DNA of 64,000 bases. It comes from Amphritea atlantica (GTDB taxonomy: Bacteria; Pseudomonadota; Gammaproteobacteria; Pseudomonadales; Balneatricaceae). This document shows, piece after piece, positions 54,308 to 62,577 of the stretch; within the stretch, counting starts at the first letter, position 1; every line of letters starts with the position of its first letter. The stretch spans positions 139,732 to 203,731 of the forward strand of contig NZ_JAHKQE010000041.1 of assembly GCF_018860855.1 (NCBI RefSeq), given 5' to 3'. The notes beneath the pieces were generated by a model. That model searched no databases and was not told the DNA's origin. It saw nothing but the letters and a program-made list of their open reading frames with translations. The translations under genes were made by a program, and so were the position numbers.

Positions 54308-55829
54308 GGATAGTGAGCTGGATACACTTTTAAGCAGTAATTATAGAAGTGAGGCGGGTCAGATATTTGTCCCTGCTGATGAGCGATGGAGCCTAGACCC
54401 CATTAATGACAAACAGGTTTTGCTTAATGGTGCACTAGCGGTATTACCAGAAGAAGTTCATCGTTATTTTCGAGTCGCGCTGGCTCGTTACGCTGGCAGC
54501 CGCAAAGCCGATTCAGTTACCAATATATCTAGCTATCTAATTATGGTTGCTACTCGGCATGGTGCTGATTTCAATATTTTGGATGAACGTGACTTTCTCT
54601 CAGCAAAGGTGAAAGCGGGTAAAGAGCGTGAATATCAGCTTTCTACTATACGTGGGTTTCTGCGTTACTGGCACAAGTCAGGGCTCTATGGAGTTAGCGA
54701 TGAGTTTATCGAGGCTATCGGGAAACTCTCCTTCCAAGGCAATGAAAAAGGTCAGGCTGTATTGAGTCACGACCCTCTCAAAGGGCCATACACACAGCTT
54801 GAAATGGAGGCTATTATTGATGGTCTTAACAATGCGTTCATGGAAGATAGGATATCTTTGCAAGATTGGGTGCTGGTCAAACTCTACACTGAACGTGGCC
54901 TTCGCCGCGCCCAGGTAACTCAGTTGGTGTTTGATGATTTCTCGAAAAAGGCAGAGGCTTTTTTCATTAATCAGCCACGCTCTAAGCAACGTGAGTTGGG
55001 TTTCAGAGAAGCCTTTAGTCTGTTTCAGATTTCTCAGGATCTATATAACGCGATACAGCTACTGAAGGCTGAGCGGATTCAAGACATTGATGCTCGAACG
55101 TTTGAGGGTTTTGCTAATTCCCTCAGTCTACTGCCGCTATTTCCCAACATTGAAGTCCTCATTGAGCATGGTGAACGTAAAGCAAAATTAAATGCTTCAT
55201 GCTTTCAGCCTCGTGAGTATTTGAGTGCCTCGCTTACAAGAGCTAAGACTATTATTAATGCAACGTCTGAACGAACAGGCGAACCCATTCATATTACGTC
55301 CAAACGGTTTCGTTCAACCTTGGGAACTGACCTCAACCGTGAAGGGGCAGGTGTGGGTGTTATCGCAGCGGCATTAGATCACAACGATCACCAGAACGCG
55401 GGTGTATACGTTGAGTCTACAGGTGATAACGCAACCCGCCTGAACCAGAAAATCGGCAAGCTATTAGCTCCCTTGGCTCAAGCCTTTGCAGGCCTGATTG
55501 TACGTGGTGAATCTCAGGCTACAAGGGGCGCTGATCCTACGAGCCGTATACGCTCGATAGACGGTAGTGAGAATGTAGGTTCCTGTGGGAATTATGCATT
55601 CTGTAGCGCGAATGCCCCAGCCGCCTGCTACACATGTGTTAAGTTTCAGCCTTGGCTTGATGCTCCTCACGAAGACGTTTTGGTTGATCTGTATGAAGAG
55701 CGTGAGCGCACTCTAAGTATTACAGGCGATGAGACTATTGCGCGTATTCTTGACCGCTCAATCCTTGCAGTAGAGGACGTTATGCAACGATGTGAAACCA
55801 TCAAATCAAAGGAGCGGGTAAATGACTAA
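54285..55829 (+). CDS. Tyrosine recombinase B with Cys-rich C-terminus; candidate GmtY-like
   Basis: Tyrosine recombinase of 514 aa. The catalytic Arg is in TERGLRRAQVTQLVFDDF (R207). The second box reads SKRFRSTLGTDL, with K340 where the first His of HxxR normally stands and R343 retained. Tyr375 is in NAGVYVES, preceded by ALDHNDHQ. The C-terminus has a C-x5-C-x7-C-x2-C set (C434, C440, C448, C451; CYTCVKFQPW), likely zinc-binding, like the tails of Tn554-family recombinases. It overlaps both neighbours: 23 bases with gene A, 8 with gene C. Two adjacent ATG codons (54285, 54288) could serve as start. It may be the GmtY-type recombinase of Gamma-Mobile-Trio islands; not tested. Confidence 0.88.
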   Translation: MMLAKKLKDSELDTLLSSNYRSEAGQIFVPADERWSLDPINDKQVLLNGALAVLPEEVHRYFRVALARYAGSRKADSVTNISSYLIMVATRHGADFNILDERDFLSAKVKAGKEREYQLSTIRGFLRYWHKSGLYGVSDEFIEAIGKLSFQGNEKGQAVLSHDPLKGPYTQLEMEAIIDGLNNAFMEDRISLQDWVLVKLYTERGLRRAQVTQLVFDDFSKKAEAFFINQPRSKQRELGFREAFSLFQISQDLYNAIQLLKAERIQDIDARTFEGFANSLSLLPLFPNIEVLIEHGERKAKLNASCFQPREYLSASLTRAKTIINATSERTGEPIHITSKRFRSTLGTDLNREGAGVGVIAAALDHNDHQNAGVYVESTGDNATRLNQKIGKLLAPLAQAFAGLIVRGESQATRGADPTSRIRSIDGSENVGSCGNYAFCSANAPAACYTCVKFQPWLDAPHEDVLVDLYEERERTLSITGDETIARILDRSILAVEDVMQRCETIKSKERVND

Positions 55830-57981
55830 CGTAATTTCTTTTCGTCCGAGAGAGGGTTTAGAGGCTGGAAAGCAGGTTAAGGAGTTCATCGCTTGGACGA
55901 AGGGGCTTACAGGTTTTAATAAGCCTGATCTACCGCTTGATTGGGATGCGTGGAGCTGGAAGGTCTGGATGGGTGTTAGCTTGGATTTTGTGAAGCTTGG
56001 AGTGTCTTCGCGTAAGAAGTCATTTGATCCTTCGAAGGAGTTACTTGACCCTCAGATCATAGATTTCGCTAAGGCATATGTTTTACAGCAACAGTCGCTA
56101 AATATAACTAAAAATATCCAAGAGGTTGTTGCTGTTCGAGCAGTTGAAGCAGCGCTATTAGAACTTGAGCCCAAAGCCGATATCACGCGGGTAAATATGC
56201 ATGTGTATGACCGTGCAAGTGAGTTAATCAAAGAAAACTTCAAAGGCGATAGTGCCTATCGAATCGGAGGGCAGCTTCAGAAACTGTCTGAGTTCATTGT
56301 GGAGAAGGGCTTATCTGAAAACAGTGATACGTGGGTGAATTTGATTAAGCGCCCCAATGATGCTCATGGTCATGTGAAGAACAAAAAAGATGCTGAGAAG
56401 AAAATGCCGACACAAGAGGCGTTGGACGCTTTAGCAGAAATCTGGTCTGCTCAGCCAACCGATCACCGTGATATTTTCGTAACCTCTAATTGCGCTTTAC
56501 TTCTTAGCTCACCTGGTCGTGTGGGTGAGTTAAACCTTTTGGCAGCTGACTCTTTAACTTACAAGGATAACAGTGAAGGAGAGCCTGAATTATTTATCAA
56601 CTGGTATGGTCAGAAAGGCTACGGGTTCACAGATAAGCCTGTGCCTGAGGTATGGAAAGAATTCACCCTAGAGTCCGTTCGTCGTCTTAAAGAAATATCA
56701 GAAGAACCGCGTAAATTAGCCAAGTGGCTTGAAGAAAATCCCGATAAATTCCCTATTCACGAGAATTGTCCGAAGGTTGATCAAGATGCTCCGTTGACTC
56801 CTAAACAAGTACTGGATGCTTTGTGTGTGGATGCACTAAATCAAGCCCCTAGAGTTAAGCTAAAAGCTTGGATTACGGCAACTCTAAAGGTATTAAATAA
56901 ATCGCCAGAGTATCTGGAGAGCAAGGCAATTCTACAAGAGCAGTTTGATAGCATGTATAACGGAAGATGGTCAGAGGGTAAGGAGGATACTCATACGCTG
57001 ACACTTCGTAAGCTTAATGTATATTTGCGTGAATATTGGCTTCCGCCATATTTTCCCTACACCGATGGAAGTAAAAAGATGAAGTATCAGTATGCCCTTA
57101 ATTGCTATTTTGAAGGTCAATTCAATACTAGTGGCGGCGGATACCTCAAACCTTTTTCGCTACAAGCAATAGATAGCAATACACTTAACAGTTCGTTGAG
57201 TATTAAGAAAGATAGCGATAAACGATCTTATAACTTAAATATCTTTAGGCGATGGGGATACAAAGGTGAGGCTTACTCAATGACCACTCACCAGTTCCGA
57301 CACTACCTGAATACCATTGCGGCTAAAGGGAAGATTGGTGAAGTTGAGATTGCACGTTGGTCTGGTCGCTTGGATATCAGCCAAAACAAGGTGTACAACC
57401 ATATCAGCGACGAAGAGCGCGTAGAGAGTGCCAGAGGCTTGGGGCTGGGCAGTCAGTCTACAGGCCTCGCAACGCTTTCAAGTAAGCATCAGCCTATTCT
57501 TCTGAAAGATCTGGCTATTGCAGAGGATCGAGTCGCTCACTACACAGCATACGGTGTGTGTGTGCATGATTTTGCGGTTGAGCCCTGCACTAAGTTCCGC
57601 GACTGCCTGACCTGTAAAAAGCATAAGTGCATCAAGGGTGATGTCGAGAAGGAGCGCCGAATTCGTTTGTTTCGTGACGGATTAGAGCAGACGTTAAAGC
57701 AGGCTACACAGGGCGTAGAACAAGAATTTTATGGTGCAGACCGCTGGCTCACATATTCTATGGATCGACTAGAAAAAGTAAATTCCCTCATTGAGATTCT
57801 TGAAAATCCTGAGATCGAAGAGGGAGCTGTCATTGAATGTACAGATAATGGCTATTCTGCTCTGAAAAAAGGTCTTGCAGCTCAAGGAAAGTTGCCGACT
57901 TTAGATGCGCCTACTATTGGTTCAACAACACCAAAACCCCAGGCTGACTTGAGTAAGCTCACAGCGCTGCTAGGGAGGTAA
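55822..57981 (+). CDS. Tyrosine recombinase C, large, with Cys-rich C-terminus; candidate GmtZ-like
   Basis: Large tyrosine recombinase, 719 aa. The N-terminal ~200 residues are specific to this family. Catalytic Arg233 is in SSPGRVGELNLL. H490-x-x-R493 is in MTTHQFRHYLNT. W513 is in ARWSGR and the nucleophile is Tyr525 in KVYNHIS. Thus it is a full catalytic set. C-x8-C-x5-C-x2-C-x4-C (C580-C603) follows the catalytic core and resembles Tn554 TnpB-like tails. AAAGGAG precedes ATG 55822, which lies inside gene B (8-base overlap). It may be the GmtZ-type integrase of GMT islands; that needs an HMM search. Confidence 0.88.
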   Translation: MTNVISFRPREGLEAGKQVKEFIAWTKGLTGFNKPDLPLDWDAWSWKVWMGVSLDFVKLGVSSRKKSFDPSKELLDPQIIDFAKAYVLQQQSLNITKNIQEVVAVRAVEAALLELEPKADITRVNMHVYDRASELIKENFKGDSAYRIGGQLQKLSEFIVEKGLSENSDTWVNLIKRPNDAHGHVKNKKDAEKKMPTQEALDALAEIWSAQPTDHRDIFVTSNCALLLSSPGRVGELNLLAADSLTYKDNSEGEPELFINWYGQKGYGFTDKPVPEVWKEFTLESVRRLKEISEEPRKLAKWLEENPDKFPIHENCPKVDQDAPLTPKQVLDALCVDALNQAPRVKLKAWITATLKVLNKSPEYLESKAILQEQFDSMYNGRWSEGKEDTHTLTLRKLNVYLREYWLPPYFPYTDGSKKMKYQYALNCYFEGQFNTSGGGYLKPFSLQAIDSNTLNSSLSIKKDSDKRSYNLNIFRRWGYKGEAYSMTTHQFRHYLNTIAAKGKIGEVEIARWSGRLDISQNKVYNHISDEERVESARGLGLGSQSTGLATLSSKHQPILLKDLAIAEDRVAHYTAYGVCVHDFAVEPCTKFRDCLTCKKHKCIKGDVEKERRIRLFRDGLEQTLKQATQGVEQEFYGADRWLTYSMDRLEKVNSLIEILENPEIEEGAVIECTDNGYSALKKGLAAQGKLPTLDAPTIGSTTPKPQADLSKLTALLGR

Positions 57982-57983
57982 TC

Positions 57984-58394
57984 ATGGCCAGACACCTGAC
58001 TGATGATGATGTTCGCCGTATTGTTAATCTACTTAAAAGCTGGCGGTTTGAGCTTACTTGGGACTTATTGGTAAAAGCCTGTAGTAATTCACTAGGTATA
58101 CAAACGACTCGTCAAGCGCTTAACCGAAAAGCCGAAATCAAAGAGGAGTTTGGTATTCGTAAGCGATCCCTTAAGACAGGGGTTGATGAAACGGCTAGGC
58201 CCAATAGCATCAATACAGCACATGATCGAATAAATCGGCTTTCTCTTCGGGTTAAAGAGTTAGAAAGTCAGAATGCACGCTATCGTGAGATGTTTAAACG
58301 CTGGCAGTACAATGCTGAGTCCAGAGGGATTGGAAAGGATATTTTAGATCGCCCATTGCCCAAGCCTAGCTTTGACAGCGAAAATAATATTTAG
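57984..58394 (+). CDS. Small helical protein of the recombinase module (TnpC/GmtX-like candidate 1)
   Basis: 136-aa protein, 2 bases after recombinase C, with GGGAGG as ribosome-binding site. The N-terminal ~60 residues look like a helical DNA-binding unit (TRQALNRKAEIKEEFG). Residues about 75-105 form a coiled coil (HDRINRLSLRVKELESQNAR). No catalytic motif is seen. Position and size match the third small protein of Tn554 (TnpC) and perhaps GmtX; TnpC modulates transposition efficiency and orientation in Tn554. Homology not established. Confidence 0.72.
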   Translation: MARHLTDDDVRRIVNLLKSWRFELTWDLLVKACSNSLGIQTTRQALNRKAEIKEEFGIRKRSLKTGVDETARPNSINTAHDRINRLSLRVKELESQNARYREMFKRWQYNAESRGIGKDILDRPLPKPSFDSENNI

Positions 58395-58408
58395 CGGTGA
58401 GATCTGTC

Positions 58409-58882
58409 ATGAGTAAAGAAAAAGGACAGCAATACTTTGAAATGTTCACAGCGTGGCGCGACTCCATGACTGATGAAGCTTTCGCATCTATTGTTTATGC
58501 CTCAACAGGTAAATTAAACAAAGGACAGATCAAGAAACTATCAGGTGTATCCGCTGAAGCATTGAAGAATAATACTCAGGTTAAAACCGCACTAAATCAG
58601 TTAGAAGCAGATCTTCGCAAACGAGGTGTACTCCCCCGTCTTACTCCAACGGGGACAAAGTCAAAATCAAAAACGAAGTTATATGACCAGTCGGAGAGCA
58701 AGTCCCGTGAAGAGCGCATGCGAATAGGTTTTCTGGAGGCCTCAAATCACGACCTGAAAGTGAAAGTGGCTAAGTTGGAGGCTCAGGTAGAATCGCTTGA
58801 GAATCGCCTAGCAGCGAGTTCTGAGACTCTTGAGGCTATTGATGACTTACAGGTATTTAGATTATGTCCTGCCAAGAGCTAA
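58409..58882 (+). CDS. Small coiled-coil protein of the recombinase module (candidate 2)
   Basis: 157-aa protein. An in-frame GTG at 58397 exists, but ATG 58409 has GGTGAG 8 bases upstream and gives the start MSKEKGQQYFEMF, so I chose it. It carries a likely helix-turn-helix (NKGQIKKLSGVSAEALKNNT), a Lys/Ser-rich linker (TKSKSKTKLYDQ) and a coiled coil (SNHDLKVKVAKLEAQVESLE). Same layout as the preceding small gene: head, linker, coiled coil. It overlaps the helicase gene by 19 bases. Function is unknown; an accessory DNA-binding factor is likely. Confidence 0.7.
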   Translation: MSKEKGQQYFEMFTAWRDSMTDEAFASIVYASTGKLNKGQIKKLSGVSAEALKNNTQVKTALNQLEADLRKRGVLPRLTPTGTKSKSKTKLYDQSESKSREERMRIGFLEASNHDLKVKVAKLEAQVESLENRLAASSETLEAIDDLQVFRLCPAKS

Positions 58883-61038
58883 GCAGTCATACAGAAAAGC
58901 TGAGAGTGACCAGCCATCTTCAGCGTCAGCAGGATACATTGATTAAAGGTGTCCCCATTGATGATGCCACTCAGTTGAAATCTGCCCGATATGTGGTTCA
59001 AATCTGGGTCGATTCTGACAATTTACCTGTTATTCCTGCACCAGGTCAGATTTGGACGGTAACAGGTGTATGTGAAGTAATACAGGTTGATGTCGGTGAT
59101 TTTATCCGTGATATTCATCAATATAGCCACCCTGAATCACTCGATTTCGAACTGCCCAATGATGGCGAGGTTTTCATCCAATTCATTGCCAAAGATCCAG
59201 AGTTTAAGGGTATTGGGGAATCCAAAGCGCGGGAGTTGTGGCATCGATTTGGTATTAACATCCATGAAATGCTACAGGAGCAAGGTGCTAAGTATCTAAG
59301 CGACTTACGTGAGGTGCTATCCGATAAATCGATTAAAGCACTTTATGCAGGGTATAAGAAATATCAAAACCTGGAACATACAATCTGGATGGCAAAAGCG
59401 GGAGTGCCTGCCTCTATTCAACGCAGAGTGCTCAAGTATCACAAAGCTGGAACCCTTGAAGAGCTTAAGATCAACCCCTATGAGTTGGTGAACTTCGGTA
59501 TGTCCGTACTAAAGGTTGATCAGCTTGTCAGAACAGCAGGATCTCCGTGGACTGAAAATTATTCAGATCAGCGCGTTATTGCTGCCGCCGTTCAGGGGTT
59601 AAGAGATTGTTTCAGTGACGGTAGTACCTACACAAACAGCAGTAAGCTAAATACTAAAATCTTCAACATACTTAAGAACGCTGAAACAACAAAACAGGCT
59701 GTAGACTACCTAAAAGCCAATCAGAATGTTGCGATTTATCATGAGTCTGAAGATCGATACCATCCCATGGCTACTGCAATTCAAGAGCTCGCTGTTGCTA
59801 AGCGGTTCAAACACCTGGCTTCGCATTCACGGCAGTGGAATAAACAAGACGAAATATCGCTTAATTCTGTCTTAGGGAAACTTTCCCTCTCACTCACCGA
59901 CAGACAAATTGAGGCTGTTAGAAACCTGCTGGTTAATCAGATCGGTTGCCTGACTGGTGGTGCTGGAACGGGGAAAACATTTACCTGTAACACCTTCCTA
60001 AAGACCGCTGATTTGCTGGGTTACGAGGTTCACGCGGTAGCCCTATCAGGGCGTGCTGCAATGCGTTTGCATGAGTCGATTGGCTATCTCACGAAGACTA
60101 TCGCACGATTCCTGAGGGATGCTCCAGTCGAGTGCTCTCAAGGCGGCAAAAGGCTGCTTTTGATTGATGAGGCATCGATGGTAGATTTACCCACGATGTT
60201 CAAAATTATTAACCATATAAGCCCAGAGGTTAAGATTGTATTTACGGGAGATCCTAATCAGTTACCTCCTATCGGTATCGGAAAAATTTTACATGATCTT
60301 GTTAAGTGCGATCAGGTTGTTAACACAACTCTAGATATAGTAAAACGCCAAGAAGGAAGTTCTGGTATCCCTGAATATACGGAATCTATCAAAAATGGTC
60401 TTGTACCTGATGAACTGAGTACAGGAAATATCTATTTCCACGAGATGGGTTCGGATCAGTTTGAAAATACAGTAATTGAATTGTTCGGTGAATCACCAGA
60501 GAGTACTCGCGTGATCGCCTCTACGCGAAAGACAACGCGATCAATAAACGAAAGCATTCAGCGCTCATTCAATGCTGAGTCACCTAAGATGGAATTCTTA
60601 CTCGGCACTGAGAATTACTTTCTTAACTTAAGGCTAGGTGACCAGGTTTTGTTTACTCAAAATAATTATCAGGCTGGCGTGCAGAACGGCACACTTGGAA
60701 AGTTGATAGATGTTACTCAAACCCAGAATCATCTGGGTTTAGTGAGAACTGATACAGGTGATTTGGTTGAGGTTACAGAAGGATTACTTGATGCAATAGA
60801 ACTGGGTTATGCAATTACATTGCATAAAGCTCAAGGGTCTCAATTTCCTCGTATAATTGTTGTCCTCGAAGATAACCGAATAACAGATCGAAGCTGGCTC
60901 TATACTGCCATTACACGTGCGGAGTTAGAGGTTCACATTATTGGAAGTGCAGCAACACTTAAGAAGGTCACGATAGCGCCAGCAAAGGCTTTCAAAAGAA
61001 AGACTCTACTGACCGAGCTAATTGAATTTTCTGCGTAA
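58864..61038 (+). CDS. RecD-like SF1B DNA helicase
   Basis: 724-aa ATP-dependent DNA helicase. An OB-like N-terminal segment, then a helix-hairpin-helix (GIGESKARELW at about 116-126). Walker A GGAGTGKT is at about 365-372, Walker B LLIDEASMVD near 435, motif III FTGDPNQLPPIG, motif V-like ITLHKAQGSQ and motif VI YTAITRAE near 680. This is the RecD2/TraA-type SF1B fold (5'-3'). No nuclease or relaxase domain was seen. It is the last gene of the six-gene unit and overlaps the upstream gene by 19 bases. Inferred job: unwinding or remodelling DNA during excision/insertion; it could also be a cargo repair helicase. Confidence 0.88.
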   Translation: MSCQELSSHTEKLRVTSHLQRQQDTLIKGVPIDDATQLKSARYVVQIWVDSDNLPVIPAPGQIWTVTGVCEVIQVDVGDFIRDIHQYSHPESLDFELPNDGEVFIQFIAKDPEFKGIGESKARELWHRFGINIHEMLQEQGAKYLSDLREVLSDKSIKALYAGYKKYQNLEHTIWMAKAGVPASIQRRVLKYHKAGTLEELKINPYELVNFGMSVLKVDQLVRTAGSPWTENYSDQRVIAAAVQGLRDCFSDGSTYTNSSKLNTKIFNILKNAETTKQAVDYLKANQNVAIYHESEDRYHPMATAIQELAVAKRFKHLASHSRQWNKQDEISLNSVLGKLSLSLTDRQIEAVRNLLVNQIGCLTGGAGTGKTFTCNTFLKTADLLGYEVHAVALSGRAAMRLHESIGYLTKTIARFLRDAPVECSQGGKRLLLIDEASMVDLPTMFKIINHISPEVKIVFTGDPNQLPPIGIGKILHDLVKCDQVVNTTLDIVKRQEGSSGIPEYTESIKNGLVPDELSTGNIYFHEMGSDQFENTVIELFGESPESTRVIASTRKTTRSINESIQRSFNAESPKMEFLLGTENYFLNLRLGDQVLFTQNNYQAGVQNGTLGKLIDVTQTQNHLGLVRTDTGDLVEVTEGLLDAIELGYAITLHKAQGSQFPRIIVVLEDNRITDRSWLYTAITRAELEVHIIGSAATLKKVTIAPAKAFKRKTLLTELIEFSA

Positions 61039-61399
61039 TTATCTGTGGTCTCACCCGTTGCTAAATTTAACGAGTGTGTGCAATGAGCCACTGAATTCAC
61101 AGCCAATATGTCGAATCTCACTTAGCTTGAAATAGAAAAGCCCTAAAGCATCAACTATTTCATTCTATGTGAGAACGAGGGAGAGGATCTAAATCTCATT
61201 TAGCATGAGATATATGGTAGGCATTCTCATATAGGATGAAATGACCTCGAAGGTCAGCTTTCGACACAAAGCGGACATCTATGTCGTTAATAGGTTCGTT
61301 GACATTCATTACTGAATTGATGTTCCATCAAGGGCTCTAGGGTGAAAAACGCTGGCCTACTTTCTAAAGGACTATCTTTAAATAGAAAAGGAAAACACC
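61039..61399. other. Repeat-rich non-coding region between the recombinase unit and cargo
   Basis: 361 bases without a gene. It holds four 19-bp repeats, a separate 15-bp palindrome (TGACCTCGAAGGTCA at 61242-61256) and one AAAGCGGAC element (61267-61276). AAAGGAAAA just before 61400 is the ribosome-binding site of the next gene. Confidence 0.8.
61115..61242. repeat. Four copies of a 19-bp imperfect palindrome
   Basis: Consensus WTCTCAYWTAGNWTGARAT. Copies: 61115-61133 (ATCTCACTTAGCTTGAAAT, plus), 61157-61175 (minus), 61193-61211 (ATCTCATTTAGCATGAGAT, plus; perfect 7-bp arms with a 5-bp centre) and 61224-61242 (TTCTCATATAGGATGAAAT, plus). The centre-to-centre distances are 42, 36 and 31 bases. 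They may be recombinase-binding sites, an operator array or a replication/att region. Confidence 0.85.
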
Positions 61400-62356
61400 A
61401 TGCTTGATATCATCATCGCTTTGCAGAAGGTGCTGGATCAAAGTGCAAAGAGGAGCATCTCTGATTGGTTGTCCCCCCTTCCGAAAGGTGCTGCATGGCA
61501 CCTCATTTCAGACTATGTTTTCGATGACCATAACCGTCACGATACTGCATCATTCGTTTTGTTACTTAATCATGACAAGTTAGAAACAATTTGTAACTAT
61601 ATTGATAATCAAGCGCCCGCTGACATCAAGAAAAGCCGATCTGCGTCTGAAGGTATGATTCGATACTTGCAGTCACCTGTCGTTTTTAGCTTTACTTTCG
61701 TCCTTGATGATGGAGACAAGTTTCTATCTACCTATGCGCCATTCTCTGCAATGATCGATGGTCTTGAAGACATCACGGAGATAGTAGAATTATTGGATAA
61801 AAACTCAGTGGCCGAAAATACATATTTTTTACAAGTCAAAAAGCGACTAAGTAGTTTTATTAGCGAACTGAAGCGAAAGGGTAATGCCAAGCTGGCTCGG
61901 CAGGTATTCCTAGTAGCTGCTTATGCAGCTGTTGTTCTGGACTACCTTGATATGGTTACAGAGCCATCTATTGCCAGTTGGGTCTCTGATCGAGATGCAA
62001 TTCTTAAACGTCATGACGGGATCGTTTGGGATGTCGCTTCGATTATGTTCTACTTGTTGAAAAGCAATCGCATGCCCTCTGATAGATACATAGTCAACAT
62101 AATAGACAAGCCAAAGCTTATACATATCGTTCCCGAAGAAAGTGGTCCAAACTACCTAGACCCTCTTATTCGGATGCCTGATTACTTGGCAGCAGCTGCT
62201 TCAGGTATAAATTTACATAACCTAGAATTCTCTCATCCGAAGTTAGAGACAATTGGTTCCGCCTGCTTCTTCGGAGCTCCGAATAGCGTATTCTGTACTC
62301 TATCTTGGACAGGTCAGGGCTTTTTTGTACGTCGCTTGATTAAAAAGAAGTTATAA
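61400..62356 (+). CDS. Unrecognised protein, mobile-element cargo
   Basis: 318-aa protein that I do not recognise. It is mostly helical, soluble, with a hydrophobic patch (VFLVAAYAAVVLDYLDMV at about 171-188) too short and mixed to be a sure membrane helix. WLSPLPKGAAWHLISDYVFD near the N-terminus and a Pro/Asp-rich MPDYLAAAASG near the C-terminus are the most conserved-looking stretches. There is no catalytic motif I can name. AAAGGAAAA precedes the ATG. Codon use and A/T content match the island rather than the core genome. Confidence 0.7.
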   Translation: MLDIIIALQKVLDQSAKRSISDWLSPLPKGAAWHLISDYVFDDHNRHDTASFVLLLNHDKLETICNYIDNQAPADIKKSRSASEGMIRYLQSPVVFSFTFVLDDGDKFLSTYAPFSAMIDGLEDITEIVELLDKNSVAENTYFLQVKKRLSSFISELKRKGNAKLARQVFLVAAYAAVVLDYLDMVTEPSIASWVSDRDAILKRHDGIVWDVASIMFYLLKSNRMPSDRYIVNIIDKPKLIHIVPEESGPNYLDPLIRMPDYLAAAASGINLHNLEFSHPKLETIGSACFFGAPNSVFCTLSWTGQGFFVRRLIKKKL

Positions 62357-62577
62357 ATTAACTGTAATTTCCTTGGGCTGTTATCAGTCGTATCTAAGAA
62401 TCTAGGGGTCCGCTTCTGACTGTAGCTGACCCAAACGCTTGATCTGGCACGACTCAGTAGTGATTAGGTCGCTTACCGACCCAAAGCGGACGTCACCTAA
62501 CTTCTGCTTTGTACCTAATACGGACATCAGATAACCTCTTCTTTGTGCCAAAAAAAAGACGTATTAGTTAGGCCTTT
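62357..62577. other. Non-coding spacer with AAAGCGGAC elements
   Basis: 221 bases between convergent genes. Holds GTCCGCTT (62408-62415) opposed to AAGCGGAC (62484-62491), then a 29-bp imperfect tandem repeat and an A-run (62550-62557). No promoter or terminator was clearly seen. Confidence 0.6.
62487..62549. repeat. Tandem 29-bp imperfect repeat (period 34)
   Basis: Copies at 62487-62515 and 62521-62549 agree at 23 of 29 positions; both start CGGACRTCA and end CTTTGTRCC. AAAGCGGACRTC is also found at 61268-61278 in the same element. Confidence 0.75.

Noticed and set aside
61115..61242. CRISPR array
   Set aside because: The repeats are short palindromes in mixed orientation with unequal, short spacers (12-23 bases); no cas genes are nearby.
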